A stretch of 64,000 nucleotides of DNA from Mauremys mutica (taxonomy: Eukaryota; Chordata; Testudines; Geoemydidae). The stretch covers positions 15,347,925 through 15,411,924 of the forward strand of contig NC_059087.1 in NCBI RefSeq assembly GCF_020497125.1, given 5' to 3'. The notes under the pieces were generated by a model. It was not told the origin of the DNA, did no database searches, and saw only the letters and a list, made by a program, of their open reading frames with translations. The position numbers and the translations under genes were made by a program. Shown here in pieces: positions 34,380 to 46,059 of this stretch. Every line of letters starts with the position of its first letter. Positions within the stretch are counted from its first letter, which is position 1.

Positions 34380-35130
34380 GCTTTTGTTTTTAGCTTCTGC
34401 ATAGAATTATGGTGGATGCAAAGTTGGCTCACCTATTGTTACGCTTCCTGCCTCTGAAAGATGAGGAGCGTTTTTTGAGTGGTGGTGGTGAGCTGCCTTT
34501 CTCTCAGGAAACTCAACTCTACTTTGAGTGAAATGTTATGATAAAACAAAAGTAAATGGTGCCTTCATGTGTAAACACACAAATGGGCTTTTTAGTCACC
34601 AAGAAATCAATGGCAGTGCTGGGATAATTTTATGTGAAGGCTTTTTGTGTTAGCAATTAGCATTTCGCCTTCATTAAAACATGATTTTTTACTAATTAGG
34701 ACCTTTCCCGTTAGGAGAGATTTAAATGAAGAACAATAATCAAGCGCTGGCACAAGCATGTCTGAAATATTAAATTTAACATTTCAATGGCAAGCCACAG
34801 AAATCCCAGAGCGAGCGGTTTTCATGTTGAGTTCTATTAATGTAAAATATGCTTCATAACTAAAACCTGTCACAGAAAACGGCTCACACCAGCCAAATTC
34901 AATTGGACAGTTAATTTAGCTTTAAAATTGAAAACACTACCTCTGCTTCAGGATGCAAAAGGAAGGAGGGGAAAAAAAGGCTTTGATAAGTGTAATGTAT
35001 TTGCCATTAAGGCTTTCAGAGCGCATTCTACAGGAGAAGGGGGGAAAAAAAAGAGAGGGGGAAAATGGCTCCCACAAATGTGTTTAAAAGCTGAAAGTAT
35101 TTATTAAAAATGTCAGCAGAAAAGTGCTTC
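34380..35130. promoter_or_regulatory. candidate conserved non-coding region just downstream of the first exon
   Basis: The best enhancer-like stretch in the window: repeat-free, with TAGCAATTAGCATTTCGCC, TTTACTAATTAGGACC, GAAGAACAATAATCAAGCGC, GACAGTTAATTTAGC and ATTAAAGCGGGATTCGG. It is rich in homeodomain (TAAT) and SOX-like (ACAAT) cores. Inference only. Confidence 0.4.
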
Positions 35131-35589
35131 TGGCAGATTAAAGCGGGATTCGGCTTGACAGTTCTGACAGGGAAATGTGACGGGGGAAAATTCTCTCTAC
35201 ATGTTTTGAGTGTGAATGGGGTGCTGTAAACAGCCTACATGGTGGGAGGAAGGGGTGGGGGGAAAGCTGTCCCTGTGATTTGCTTCTAGCTCAGATAAAG
35301 AATCTGAGCACACTGGAGAAGAAAAAGGGCGGGGGGGGGGGGGAATCCCTTAAGGGCAAATCATCTTGTGTGTGTGTTTGACTGTGTGTGTTTTGGACAG
35401 TAATAGTCTTTTGCATGATTCTCTTCCTCCAGTCACTCTTGACAAGTATGTGATCTGAGGCAGCTGGTAACACTGCTGCTGCTCAGTACAGCTGGGGGGA
35501 AAAAAAACAATAAAAGATTCAGACCTACCAATTGGTTTGAGTAGTTTAGGTCAAAGTATTTAGATGGCAACTGGTTAGCCAGTGTCACA
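35131..35589. other. no gene seen; G13 run at 35331-35343
   Basis: Intron, with a purine-rich, G-rich stretch at 35245-35345. Confidence 0.5.
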
Positions 35590-36370
35590 GGTTCTTGGAG
35601 GAGCCTGTAACATTGTAGGTGGGGAGAGAGCTATTTTCTCTCCCCACCCACCATCAGGCCAGCAAGTTATATGGGCTCGTGGTGGCCGGGCTCCAGCAAT
35701 ATTCAGGGCACGGAGGCCCGGCTCCTCCACCAATGTTTGGGGCTGGCTCTCTCCCCTGGCCCCGCCTGCCGCCCCTGCACGCCTCCCCTGAGCGTCCCTG
35801 CCTGTGCCCTGGGCAGCTGTGCCTTGCAGCTCCATGCTGTGCTCACTCTGCCGGCTCCCAGCATCAACTGCCGCTGCAGGGTCCTAGCGCCCCCTCCTCC
35901 ACTAGTGCCAGGGGCAGGCTGACCCTGCCCTTCCGCCTCGGACAGACAGACCCTTCCCTTTTTCGGCGGGACCCTCCACCGCCTGCAGTCACCGCTCCTG
36001 CCCCACGCTGGGCAAGAGGCAGCCCTATCCCCCGGCTACAGTGAGGGGCAGCAGCAGGGGAGGAGGTGCACAGGTGACTAGGCCCTAGTAGCACGTGCAG
36101 TGACAGTGGTGCGAGGTGAGTGCTGTGGGGGGTGGGAGGGCTGGGGGGGCGAGTCCTCTCTGGCCCCAGCCAGGGGCAGCCTGCCTGCACCCCAAACACC
36201 TCAGCCCCAGCCCAGAGCTTGCACATTTTTACATTATGTAAAAAAAAAATCAGCTTACAAGGCAGCTGGGGATGGGGGGCAGGATTTGGACCCGTTCTGG
36301 GCACCACCAAAAATGATACAAACCTGCCGCCCCTGCCCACAATGTTACGGCATGAGCGCCTAAAAAATGT
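35590..36370. repeat. GC-rich dispersed repeat
   Basis: CpG- and C-rich block including GGCCGGGCTCCAGCAATATT-CAGGGC and CTGGGGATGGGGGGCAGG, which I associate with a multicopy turtle element. Chance frames exist on both strands (171 codons on the minus strand at 35864-36379) with Pro/Arg/Gly-rich, motif-free translations. A CpG island is the alternative. Confidence 0.45.
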
Positions 36371-36517
36371 GACCTTCATTGAATTTTATTGGGTGTCTAA
36401 CTCCGTAGGCTCCTCACAGGGAGTTATTAATCCAAGGAAATTCAGTGCGAGTTGGGTGCTCAATTCTTCCAGGCTCCTTGGAGACTTCCAGCCACGGTGC
36501 CTATGGGCAGGAGCATA

Positions 36518-36740
36518 CAGTAGAACCTCGCTTACGTTGCTGTAATGACCCAGCGACCCATTCCAAATGATGGAATTTTTCCAGTTAGTGACTAATTACA
36601 TTGTTTGAAGAACGAGGTTTATGAATCACAAAATGCACTTTGTTCGTTAGTTGATAATTGCAGTTGAGTTTGATTTACTTTTCACAACTATTCATCACAA
36701 GGTAGTAAATGTCAGCCTTCAAAGGCCACACTGTTGCAAT
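36518..36740. mobile_element. possible Tc1/mariner (Tigger-like) fragment
   Basis: Starts CAGTAGAACCTCGCTTACG directly after TA (36516-36517), a typical pogo/Tigger terminus at a TA site. No matching right end was found and the extent is approximate. Confidence 0.45.
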
Positions 36741-37633
36741 CTGCTGGTACACTTTTGCAGAGAAGTGGGGAAGAAGACCCAAGATTTTTTGTGTGCATAC
36801 TACGAGGAGTGTGGATTAACATAGGATTCTACTGTCCATCTGATAAGGCCCCCATATGGCTCTATGGATGCATCTCCTGGCGTATCCTTCAAATGGATTG
36901 TGTGCAATTGAACTGACTTGACCCCTTATGTGTGGCACTCAGAGGATTAAGCCCCCATCGTGCACTAAAGATGTAAAGGGAAGGGGTTTTATTTTCTTCC
37001 CCCTTAGGGGCTGCTGGAGGGATTACAAATTGAGGCTCTGAAACGCAATTGTCCTAGAGCGGTTACTTTTTCTTGCTGACATAACATGCTGCCTCAGGCA
37101 TCTCGCCCATTGCTTGCTCAGTCTGACTAGCTGTCCTGCTGTTCCTCAGTGTGTTTGGGCTCAAAACAGTCTTGCGATGCCTGCTTTGTAATGCCTTCAT
37201 CCCCCACCTCCATCCCTATTAACTTGTGGCAACAACCAGAGTAAATGAAGCAGGTGCTAGCAGATTTGGCTGCTATACCATGGCACAGCAGGTGTGCAGA
37301 GGGATGTATGCTTTAAAGTTACTGCTCCGGGAGCACTGTAGGGCCATCACACACATTCTTTTGTGGCATTCTTTAGCTGCTCCTCTCTCACTTCAGTGCA
37401 GTTCTGCATTTAGGAGGTGCTACTAGGAGCAACTTAGTTTCTCTGTGTGAATTGTTTCTTGAGATGACTTATTTAATGGGGTGCCAGTAAGATGTGTTTT
37501 ATTTACATTAATGCATGTCTTTAGTCTCTGATGGACCATGAAGGCAAGAGGTGGCCTGGTCTGTCATGAAATAAATACACCCTAAAGGAAACTGAAGTGA
37601 AGTGATTGACTGTGTGTGTGTGTGTCTCTCTCA

Positions 37634-37665
<32 letters not shown>

Positions 37666-38329
37666 CTCTCACTCGCACTCACTCTGCTTTGGCACAGTGA
37701 AATTTCCTTGTGGAAAGAGCACTAAAGCTTTATAGTAGAACAATAATACTCTGTGTTGTACAGTGCATCTTTCCAGATGTTGCTTGGAGTGCCGTTTATT
37801 ATAGATCATTGAGGGGAAAATGTATATTTTGATCTAGTGAAATTATCTGACTGCAAAGGTTTGATTTGTTGGGACTGGTTTCTCATCGATATGATAAGCC
37901 TATTATGGGAAAACAAAGTTTTAACCAATGTTTGCATGACAAATAATTCTTTTTTAAAGGGGCGGGGAAGGATGAGAATTTACACTTGTTTGTACTTGCC
38001 AATGATCAACGGTAAATTCCCTTTTAATTTATTACAAAGCAAAGGTCTCTGCAACACATGTTCTTGGTGTCCTATCAGGTTCCTTTAGAACACAAAGTCA
38101 ACAGCTGCTTTCCAAAACAGGATTTTTTTCTGCTATCTTTCATAGTAAGGTAATTGAAAGTTACCAAAGAACTAAGAGACAGATAAGCCCCATTGCCGCT
38201 TGTTGTGTTGACCCAAGTAAAACTGGGAGGTTTGGGTTTTGCTCCCCCTCCCTTCAGTAATTGTCCTAATCTTTTCTGATGTCCCAAACAGTGTAAAAAA
38301 TCCACACAGACCTTTGTATAATGGCTTTA
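36741..38329. other. no gene seen; GT/CA microsatellite 37609-37677
   Basis: The microsatellite goes from GT units through CTCTCTC to CA units, a potential foldback. Otherwise unique intron. Confidence 0.5.
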
Positions 38330-38850
38330 AAAAAGGTTTTATCTTTTTCTTGACCCATCAGCTTAAGAACTGCCTGCATTTTAATGGCTTTTCTCCCTCA
38401 CTAAATTGAATGGATCGTCCCTCATTATCATTTAAATAGAACCCTCGCTCCCTGTGAACGTGGAAAATTTGAATGTGCTAGTAGAGCTGTGATAATTTGA
38501 AATATTCGCAAGGTGGGGAGAGGAGGAGGCAGCAGAGGACAGAATTGCTGAATGTAATTGTCATGGATTCTCAATTTTGTTGCCACAAGATGGGAAAATA
38601 GACTAATAATTGTCTTCCAACCCTAGTAGAATAGTTGCCCTAGTTAGCTGAAGCTAACACTCTAATTGTCATGGGGGCACCTAGATGAATGAGGATGTAT
38701 GCAGGGCACAGCAAGGGCTAAATTGAGTGATATACTAAGGCAAAGAGCAAATTGGCAATTATTGGCCCAGCTGAAAAGGTTGGCAGGTGTGCTGCTTTCT
38801 CATGAGCCCTTAGGGGGAAATTGGAAATATAAAATATCGACCATAAATAC
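38330..38850. promoter_or_regulatory. candidate conserved non-coding block
   Basis: Repeat-free. Includes TCATTATCATTTAAATAGAA, GAATGTAATTGTCATGG, ATAGACTAATAATTGTC and CTCTAATTGTCATGGGG (two ATTGTCATG copies about 100 bp apart). Inference only. Confidence 0.35.
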
Positions 38851-39987
38851 TAGCTGATTAGGAAATATGTTGCAAGAGGTGCTGGCCACTTTAGAGACAA
38901 AACTCTCTTTTTCAGGAGATTGACTTTAGGCCGTGCACAAAAATACAAGCCCCTGTAGTAAGTCATTTCAGGCTTTTTCTCTCTTTTCTCCCAACTACCT
39001 GCTTTGAAAACGTTTTTACAGTGTAACAAGCAAACAGAAATCCCTGTGTCAGAAAAGCAGAAATGCAGGGTTCCTCCCGCCCCCTTCCTTGAATGTTTTT
39101 GGATCAGTTTTTGGATCCGTGTTTAACATATTGCATAGTCTAGATGTGAAATCCTTTCTCCAGTAGAGGTGTACAATAAAGGCCTACTGATTTCCCAGCT
39201 GCTCGTCTTTGTGTTCTATCAGGCTTATTGGTTTTCTCCCCTTCACGTTCCTACTTTGTACTACACTGCCCACTGCTGGGGCAAATGGATGAAAGCAGCT
39301 GCAGGTGTAATAGCAAGTGCAATACTGTATGCCAAGCCGGTGATCTATTGGGTATGCCTAGGGCTTAAGTCCCTTCCCAGGACAATGATCAAACATCACA
39401 AGCAAAAAAGAGTCCTGTGGTCTCCATCCTTATTTGTCCACTTCACAAAACCATCACATACTTTGGCACGTTAGTTCACAGTCTTAGCTCGGGATAGAGG
39501 AAGGGGTTTGGAAGAGAAATAATGTTGTGTGCTTACAGATGAGAAATAAGATGCACTGATAGTGCTCCTTGGGGCTCAGGAGTGGAATAGCAAAGGTGGT
39601 GTAGCCTGGGAAGATGGTGCATTGAAGGAGCTCCATCGGAAGCGTAGATTTCCAATATTTAAACTGTACGCTCTTTGGGGCAGATGTTCTCCCTTATTTC
39701 ACATTTATACAGCCGCTGACACAATGGGGTCCTAATCCTGAATGGGGCTGCTGGATGCTGTTGTAATACACATAAATAGTGCTAGTTGTAATTTAATAGT
39801 AGGAGGAATTGCAAGTCAAGTTGGAGGTGCATTCACGTGCTGTTGTGGGGCTGAGGAATGGCTAGCAGAGGAGAGTGAACGTCAGGAGTTGGATACATTA
39901 ACAAAGCTTATATGGGAGGACAGGAATAACAGAAGGGATCGTCAGTTGAGATGGAAGTATGTTGGCAGAGTTGTGTATGGAAAGTTG
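38851..39987. other. no gene seen
   Basis: Unique intron. Short frames (39169-39474, 39742-40107) lack splice context; the latter runs into the CR1. Confidence 0.45.
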
Positions 39988-40636
39988 CATAGAATCATAG
40001 AATCTCAGGGTTGGAAGGGACCCCAGGAGGTCATCCAGTCCAACCCCCTGCTCAAAGCAGGACCAAACCCAACTAAATCATCCCAGCCAGGGCTTTGTCA
40101 AGCCTGACCTTAAAAACCTCTAAGGAAGGAGATTCCACTACCTCCCTAGGTTACCCATTCCAGTTCTTCACCACCCTACTAGTGAAAAAGTTTTTCCTAA
40201 TATCCAACCTAAACCTCCCCCTCTGCAACTTGAGACCATTACTCCTTGTTCTATCATCCTCTACCACTGAGAACAGTCTAGATCCATCCTCTTTGGAACC
40301 CCCTTTCAGGTAGTTGAAAGCAGCTATCAAATTCCCCCTCATTCTTCTCTTCTGCAGACTAAACAATCCCAGTTCCCTCAGCCTCTCCTCATAAGTCATG
40401 TGCTCCAGCCCCCTAATCATTTTTGTTGCCCTCCGCTGGACTCTCTCCAATTTATCCACATCCTTCTTGTAGTGTGGGGCCCAAAACTGGACACAGTACT
40501 CCAAATGAGGCCTCACCAGTGCTGAGTAGAGGGGAATATTCACATCCCTGGATCTGCTGGAAATGCCCCTACTTATACAACCCAAAATGCCATTAGCCTT
40601 CTTAGCATCTGAAATTTTTTTTAGCATCCTCATGTT
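39988..40636 (-). mobile_element. young 5'-truncated CR1 LINE, 3' end complete
   Basis: The minus strand has an open 160-codon frame (40633-40151) covering the end of the RT and beyond: [60 protein letters not shown]. The 3' UTR follows, with ATTCTATG-type units at 39985-40000. Only one late break before the normal stop. Inverted relative to, and near-identical with, the copy at 32720. Confidence 0.95.
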
Positions 40637-40879
40637 TTTTTAATTGGCTACTGATCTGACCCCAGAGGGAGAGGAACAGTGCTGAAATGGATGTATGCAC
40701 ACATGCATACCTGCCATGGCCTGCCTGTGGATAATGGTCACGAGAGAACCAATTTAGAAACCCCACACAATGACTGTACACTGAGAGAGACTCACTAACA
40801 GAGCTATGGACAGGAGTATAGTAAAGGAGGAGCAAGAGTTAACAGGGGTGCAAGCAAGGTCATGAAAAGGAAAGAGGAT

Positions 40880-41109
40880 TTAGTTGAGTTGGGCTAAAAA
40901 TAGCAGTGTAGACATTCCCACTCGGGCTGGAGCCCAGGCTCTGAGACCCTCCCAGCTCATCCAATTTCAGAGCCCAGGCTCTAGCCCAAGGGGGAACATC
41001 TACACTGCTACTTTTAGCCCCACAGCCTGAACCCCACGAGCCCAAATCAATGGACCTGGGCTCTAAGACTTGGTGCCGTGGGTTTTTCTTTGCAATGTAG
41101 ACATACCCT
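40880..41109. mobile_element. MITE, one terminus intact
   Basis: The right end TTTGCAATGTAGACATACCC matches, in reverse, the element at 44656-44939. Repeated GAGCCCAGGCTCT and AGCAGTGTAGACATTCCC motifs fold back on AACATCTACACTGCTA. The left end is decayed. Confidence 0.7.
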
Positions 41110-41164
41110 ATAGCTCCAGTTGAACTCAGTGAAAACTGTTTGGTGCTGAGGCCCCAGACTTCTC

Positions 41165-41300
41165 AGCTGAAGTTTCCCTGTGTGTGAAATGGGGAAACTC
41201 ATTTTACTGACTGGCTTCGCAGGGTGATATGAGGATGAATTATAATGATTTGTACAGAGCTCTTTGAGAAATGCTGGATAAGAGTGGAGTGGTGTTGTTT
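41165..41300 (-). repeat. MIR-type SINE fragment
   Basis: GTGAAATGGGGAAACTCATT, CGCAGGGTGATATGAGGATG and CTCTTTGAGAAATGCTGG follow reverse MIR order. Confidence 0.65.
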
Positions 41301-42059
41301 GGGAGGTGGGTACTCTGTACTGGTAGCCCCAAAAGTTATCAAACCATGACTCAGGCCCCCATAAATCATGATTTTTAACCCAAAATAGTAAATTTGGGGT
41401 TATTTAATTTTGCTTTTTGGTTGTTGACCCTTGAGGATGCACTTGAGTCACATTTTCAAGCTTTTCTCTGCAAGTATGAGAACTAGAAACGTGCTTCTTT
41501 CAAAACAAATGTAAGTTTCGATTCTTCTGTGATGAGTTGTTTCTAGGCACTGGGGCTCTAAACAAAACCTCAAACATTGCAAAACTTGTGCTAAAATTGT
41601 GAGAGTTGGTGACACTTGTTACCCAAGCTGAACCTGTAGTGAGATTTGCAGCAGCCTGTGTGGAATATGGAGGGAGGAGCCCAGGTTGCAGGAGGGCAGA
41701 GTTTTGTAGGAAGCACCAAAAATCCAGTCTGTTTGCCCGTGGCTTGAATGCTGGTTGCAGTTGTAGCATCTCTAAATAGTTCTCTCAATAAAAAACAGTT
41801 TAATTTTAGAAACAGTCATCTCATGTTATTACCCAGAATGCAGTATATGAAATAAGGTTCACACAGCACCAGGAATCCTAGTTTTCCATGATAAAAAAAG
41901 CAAAATTCTCCGATTTAAAAAAAAACAAATCTGTATTTTTCTGTGATTAAAATGAAAGGCTGAACTTTAGTTTCCCTAGCCACAATGTGTATATATAGGT
42001 ATCAGTTGAACACAATGATATATTGTAAGTTGAGAGCCAGAGCTCTGCCACCCAGAGCT
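41301..42059. other. no gene seen
   Basis: Unique AT-rich intron. Confidence 0.45.
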
Positions 42060-42155
42060 GACAGCGGAGCCCTGCCCTTTCTCCTGATTATCTGAATTTT
42101 TTATTATCCGATCTGGCCCCAGTCCCATTTAGATCGGATAGCCGGGGTTCCACTA
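42060..42155. mobile_element. possible Tigger-like terminal fragment
   Basis: Ends ATAGCCGGGGTTCCACTA next to TA, resembling an inverted pogo/Tigger terminus; TTATTATCCGATC and TTAGATCGGATAGC form an imperfect foldback. Short. Confidence 0.4.
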
Positions 42156-43075
42156 TATATGTGTTTATTTTTTTTCACAAAATGTAAAAACTAAAGATTC
42201 TCTGTAAAAATGCAAAATCTGTGTTTTTCTGTGGCAAATGGATTTCTAGGATCCATCTGACCATCACTAGTCATCAGTTCTCTTTCCTTATTGTTTCTAT
42301 GGCTGCTAGTGCTGGGATTCTAATGCCCTCTTTCGTAGGAGGCTCTCTTTTTCCTAAAGGCTTGTCAAGCCAATTACAGAGGTTTAGAATTTACATAATT
42401 TTGTATCCATTAAGAAATCCGTTTAGTTTTTAACTGTTGCAAACATTGAAACCCTTTTGTTTATATGAGCATATAAAATGGGAAAATTAAAGAGAGAAGA
42501 TGAATCAAGTTGTGCATAACATCCAGAAATCACATTGTGTTGTGGTTATCCAGGCAGGTCCTGGTTTCTAATCTGAATGAATACTTGCCAAATGTCAGAC
42601 AGTGCGTCAAGTCAATTGACCTCATTGCATGAGCACAGAGAAGGGTGTGACTCATTGCATAAAGATGCTCCTGGTTAAACTACAGGCTTATTCACAGCCT
42701 CTGTTGTCCCCTCCCTCCTATCCAAAGAGTGAGGTCTGGTTTTATAAAGCCCATCCTGGGAAATAGAAATACTAGATCCCACCAGTATTTAAAGGCTGAA
42801 GTTGAACTAACACGATGGTGATAAGAGTGTTATAAATGCCTGGATGGATGGATGGATGGATGGATGGAGAATTTTACCTCCTTGTATCTCAACTCATCCT
42901 GCCTATAAAGCTGGATAAATGGCATGGGGCTGTCTGAGGTAAGTTTCCCTGAGTAGAAATTAAACCAAAAATTAGTTTTATCGGGGTTATTTATTAATTC
43001 TTCTGAGTGCTGGATAACATCATGCTGTACGGACAGTGGGGAAGATGAATTTGGACCTGTGTTCCAGAGAGTAAG
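42156..43075. other. no gene seen; TGGA microsatellite 42841-42868
   Basis: Seven TGGA units; otherwise unique intron. Confidence 0.5.
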
Positions 43076-44300
43076 GAGAGTTCAGAGATTAAGGCACTAG
43101 CCTAGGAGATCCAGGTTCAGTTCCCTGCTCTGTCATGGGCTTCCAGTATAATTTAGGGCAAGTGATTTAGAGTGGGCTCCACAAAGGTACTTAGGTGCCA
43201 CTGTGATCCACAGAATTCCTGCTCAGCTGCCGCCTAATCCTAAAGTCACTCAGTGCCTGAGTTTTTGCAGTAACAGTTCCCTAGGTGCCTATGTTCTTGC
43301 CTCTGAGCGCACACAATGCTGCCTCTCTCTAGGCACCCAGGCATCTGTCTCCTGCCTAAGCCCCAAAGGGACTCTCAGACTGGGAAAGACAGGCAGTCGG
43401 CCACCTAAGTTGCATGCAGGGCTTGGTCTGGGCATGCTCCAAGGCTGGGGGTGGTGGGGTAGGAGAGATCTGAACAGGGATCTGCCACCTCTCAGGTGAG
43501 TGCTCTAACCACTAGACTATTGAGTCATTCAAGCGCTATCTCTGGCCCAATTCATATTTAATTATTAAATTATTTAATTAAGTGGAACAACTTCAATAGG
43601 AGAGACTGGGGGAGACCCATGTGAGAATATTCCATAGCCTGGTGGTTAGAGCACTCACCTGAGAGGTGGCAGATGCCTTCTTTTCCTCAGGCGGAACGGG
43701 GAATTGAATCCAGGGTATCCACATCCCGGATGAATACTCTACTCACTAGGCTAAAGGTTACAAGGGAGGTTTCCTTCTACCTGGTGGTTTGATATGGAGT
43801 TAGTAGCCCTCTGAGCCTGTCTAGTGGATTGGGTCCTGCATGCAGCCCAATGCCCATCTTCTCCCTGTTCATAAATTGCTAGCAGAGATAGGCACCTCCC
43901 TGCAGCCTGGACTTAGGCACTGAACTCTGAACGAGGGGCAGGGCTTAGCACGCACCAATCTTGTTGGCATCTGCTATTGGCTAGCTTAGGCCCTAATTTT
44001 GTGGATCTCATTCTAAGACTACTGTCTCTCCCCATCCATTCTATAGGAGCCTAGGCTTCCAACTCAGGCTTTGTGGATAGCAGCGTTCCTATGATTTCCT
44101 AGGAGTTCTAAGAGTTGGGCGACACTGTGTCATAACCTCCAAGTCTTTCTTGTGTATTTGGGCCTTAGCCTTTCTGTGCCTCAGTTCCCCATCTGTAAAT
44201 GGGAATAAGAGCACTTCCATTCCTCACAGAAGTGTTCTGATAAGTACATTAAAGATTGTAAGCTGCTCACATACTGTCGTGATGGGGATTATGCAAATTT
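43076..44300 (-). repeat. MIR-type SINE split by a 995-bp insertion
   Basis: The head at 43076-43169 (GGCACTAGCCTAGGAGATCC, CAGTTCCCTGCTCTGTCATG, AGGGCAAGTGATTTA) continues at 44165-44300 (TTAGCCTTTCTGTGCCTCAG, CCCATCTGTAAATGGGAATA, ATTAAAGATTGTAAGC). The interruption is bounded by TTA on both sides. Confidence 0.8.
43170..44164. mobile_element. 995-bp palindromic DNA transposon with TTA duplication (PIF/Harbinger-like, non-autonomous)
   Basis: TTA at 43167-43169 and 44165-44167. The outer ends resemble each other inverted: GGGCTCCACAAAGGTACTTA against GGCCCAAATACACAAG-AAAGACTT. Long internal arms are inverted as well: CCACCTCTCAGGTGAGTGCT-CTAACCACTAG (43487-43517) against CTGGTGGTTAGAGCACTCAC-CTGAGAGGTGG (43638-43668), around an AATTATTAAATTATTTAATT centre. 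The GGTTAGAGCACTC arm looks like a tRNA A box, with a B-box-like GGGAATTGAATCC downstream. No coding region. Confidence 0.75.
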
Positions 44301-44655
44301 CTTAAATAAAAAAAGACAGATAAAAGCTTAATACCAAATAGTTACTATCCCCAATTTTTAATCTATGTCATGACTCTATTACCCAAACTATCAAAGGGAA
44401 TGTCTCTTTTGCTTAATCAAAATACAGTTGGATGAAGACATTTGTATTGATACAGAGAGAGTAACTCTTAATAGAAGTTCTTAAAATCCAGCTGAAGATC
44501 TTTGGCACAACCATAGTTTTGTCATGATTTTCTCCCACCCCAAATTACAAGCAATGCAGTGTTTGACAGGAATAAAAGAACTTTTGAAAACAAAATTAGT
44601 GACGGGATGGCACAAGAGTATTGGTAAGGGGATAATAAAGCCTTTCAAATGTAAC
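44301..44655. other. no feature seen
   Basis: Unique intron. Confidence 0.45.
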
Positions 44656-44939
44656 GGGTACATCTACACTGCAAAAAACACAACCCAGGGCAGCAAGTCT
44701 GATCGTGTATCAACGATTTAGGCTCACGGGGTCAGGGTGTATGCACGACAGGGCTAACAATTGCAGTGTGGATGTTCAGGCCAGGGCTGGAGCTCTGAAG
44801 CCTGTTGAGGATGGGGTGGGTCTCAGAACTCAGGCTCCAGCTTGCGTGGGAACATCTGTGTTGCTATTTTTAACCACGTAGCAGGAGCCTACCTGAGACT
44901 CACTGCAGTGGAGGTTTGTTTTTCAGTGTAGACGTACCC
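44656..44939. mobile_element. complete MITE with GGGTACATCTACACTGC termini
   Basis: The ends GGGTACATCTACACTGCAAA and TTTTTCAGTGTAGACGTACCC are inverted. 284 bp, non-coding, same family as 40880-41109 in the opposite orientation. Confidence 0.8.
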
Positions 44940-46059
44940 AAAGACAATGGTTCAACTCCATTTGAGGTTGGAAAACCACTGGAAGGCATTTGACTCCTTG
45001 TTTGTGACCTACATGGAAAGAATTATTGCTTGCGTCTCTGATCCTTATGGACAGGTGCCCGTATCAAAGTGTCATCTTATCACAATTAATACTAATTGGC
45101 ATCCTCGTTGGCAGACAGGCATAGGATTAATTGGGCACGAATTACCCTCTTGCTTCTTAGATGTCACCCCTCTAGAGCAGGGTAGATGCAGATTAGATGG
45201 CAATATGAAGAAGTTTGCGCTGCTAGTTGTTTCACAAATGACTTGTTATTTGTACCGTTTGTTTACTACTTTGCATTTCTCAGAGCTTGCCCAATGAAAT
45301 TCACACCAAAAAATCATGTCTCTTTCATTTTCAGGCAGCACAGTGGTGCAGCATTATGTCATTTGGGTTGCAAACCAGGGGAAATGCTTATTTGGTAAAA
45401 ACAAAACTAAAACAAGATAAAATGATTGGCTTTGATTCGAGTGGGAGAGGCCTATATTCTTGATACTGGTGCTCCCAGGTTCATGTCTCTGTGTATGCAG
45501 TGATAATTCATTACATAAGAGTTGAGTAAAGGCTTCAGGATTGGGGCCTGTCGGTGTGTTTAAGTGGATTATCCTGAAGTAATATCAAAAGGATCTCATT
45601 TTAGGAATGCAGATCAAAATGCATGGATCAAAATGCATGGATCAAAATGCATGCAACTCTGGTACTTGCACGGCACTTATGATTTGGGGCTTTTAGAGGT
45701 TCTGAGTGCAGCAGTTCGATCTGGATTGTTTTTAAAGAGCTTAGAATGTTCCCGGTTCTCCCAGAAACAACGAAAGTCAGGCCTATATTAGGGGACGTCC
45801 ATGCAAACTGCTGTGGAAGCGGGGGTCTTGGGCTCACATGAGTCTAAATACGTGAGATGTTGGAAGGGATGTTAAGAATTAGATCCAAAGTATTACCAAT
45901 GACTAGCTTTACAGATGCAGTGAAAATTCTATACGAGAAAAATATCCTTTTCCTGGTCCAGGAAATGTTAATATTAAATTTGTGGGGAGGAGAGAGGGAG
46001 TATCTTTGTAACAGTGAGCTTTTTAGCTGTGAAAAAAGTCAATGAAGTGGCATTCGATC
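44940..46059. other. no gene seen; 14-bp triplication at 45612-45653
   Basis: Unique intron except three perfect tandem copies of GATCAAAATGCATG. Confidence 0.6.
45612..45653. repeat. 14-bp perfect tandem triplication
   Basis: Unit GATCAAAATGCATG repeated three times without mismatch; each unit contains ATGCAT and an octamer-like ATGCAT(G) core. Confidence 0.95.

Noticed and set aside
34392..34528. Stretch after TTTTGTTTTTAG that stays open for about 45 codons (LLHRIMVDAKLAHLLLRFLP...)
   Set aside because: Acceptor-like start, but no convincing donor in the right phase and no match to the AUTS2 family. It falls in the candidate non-coding block.
35590..36060. CpG island or promoter
   Set aside because: GC-rich, but the sequence resembles a multicopy repeat and no first exon is visible nearby.
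35864..36379. 171-codon open frame on the minus strand
   Set aside because: GC-rich repeat with long frames in several overlapping phases; no domain, no splice context, Pro/Arg/Gly composition expected by chance.
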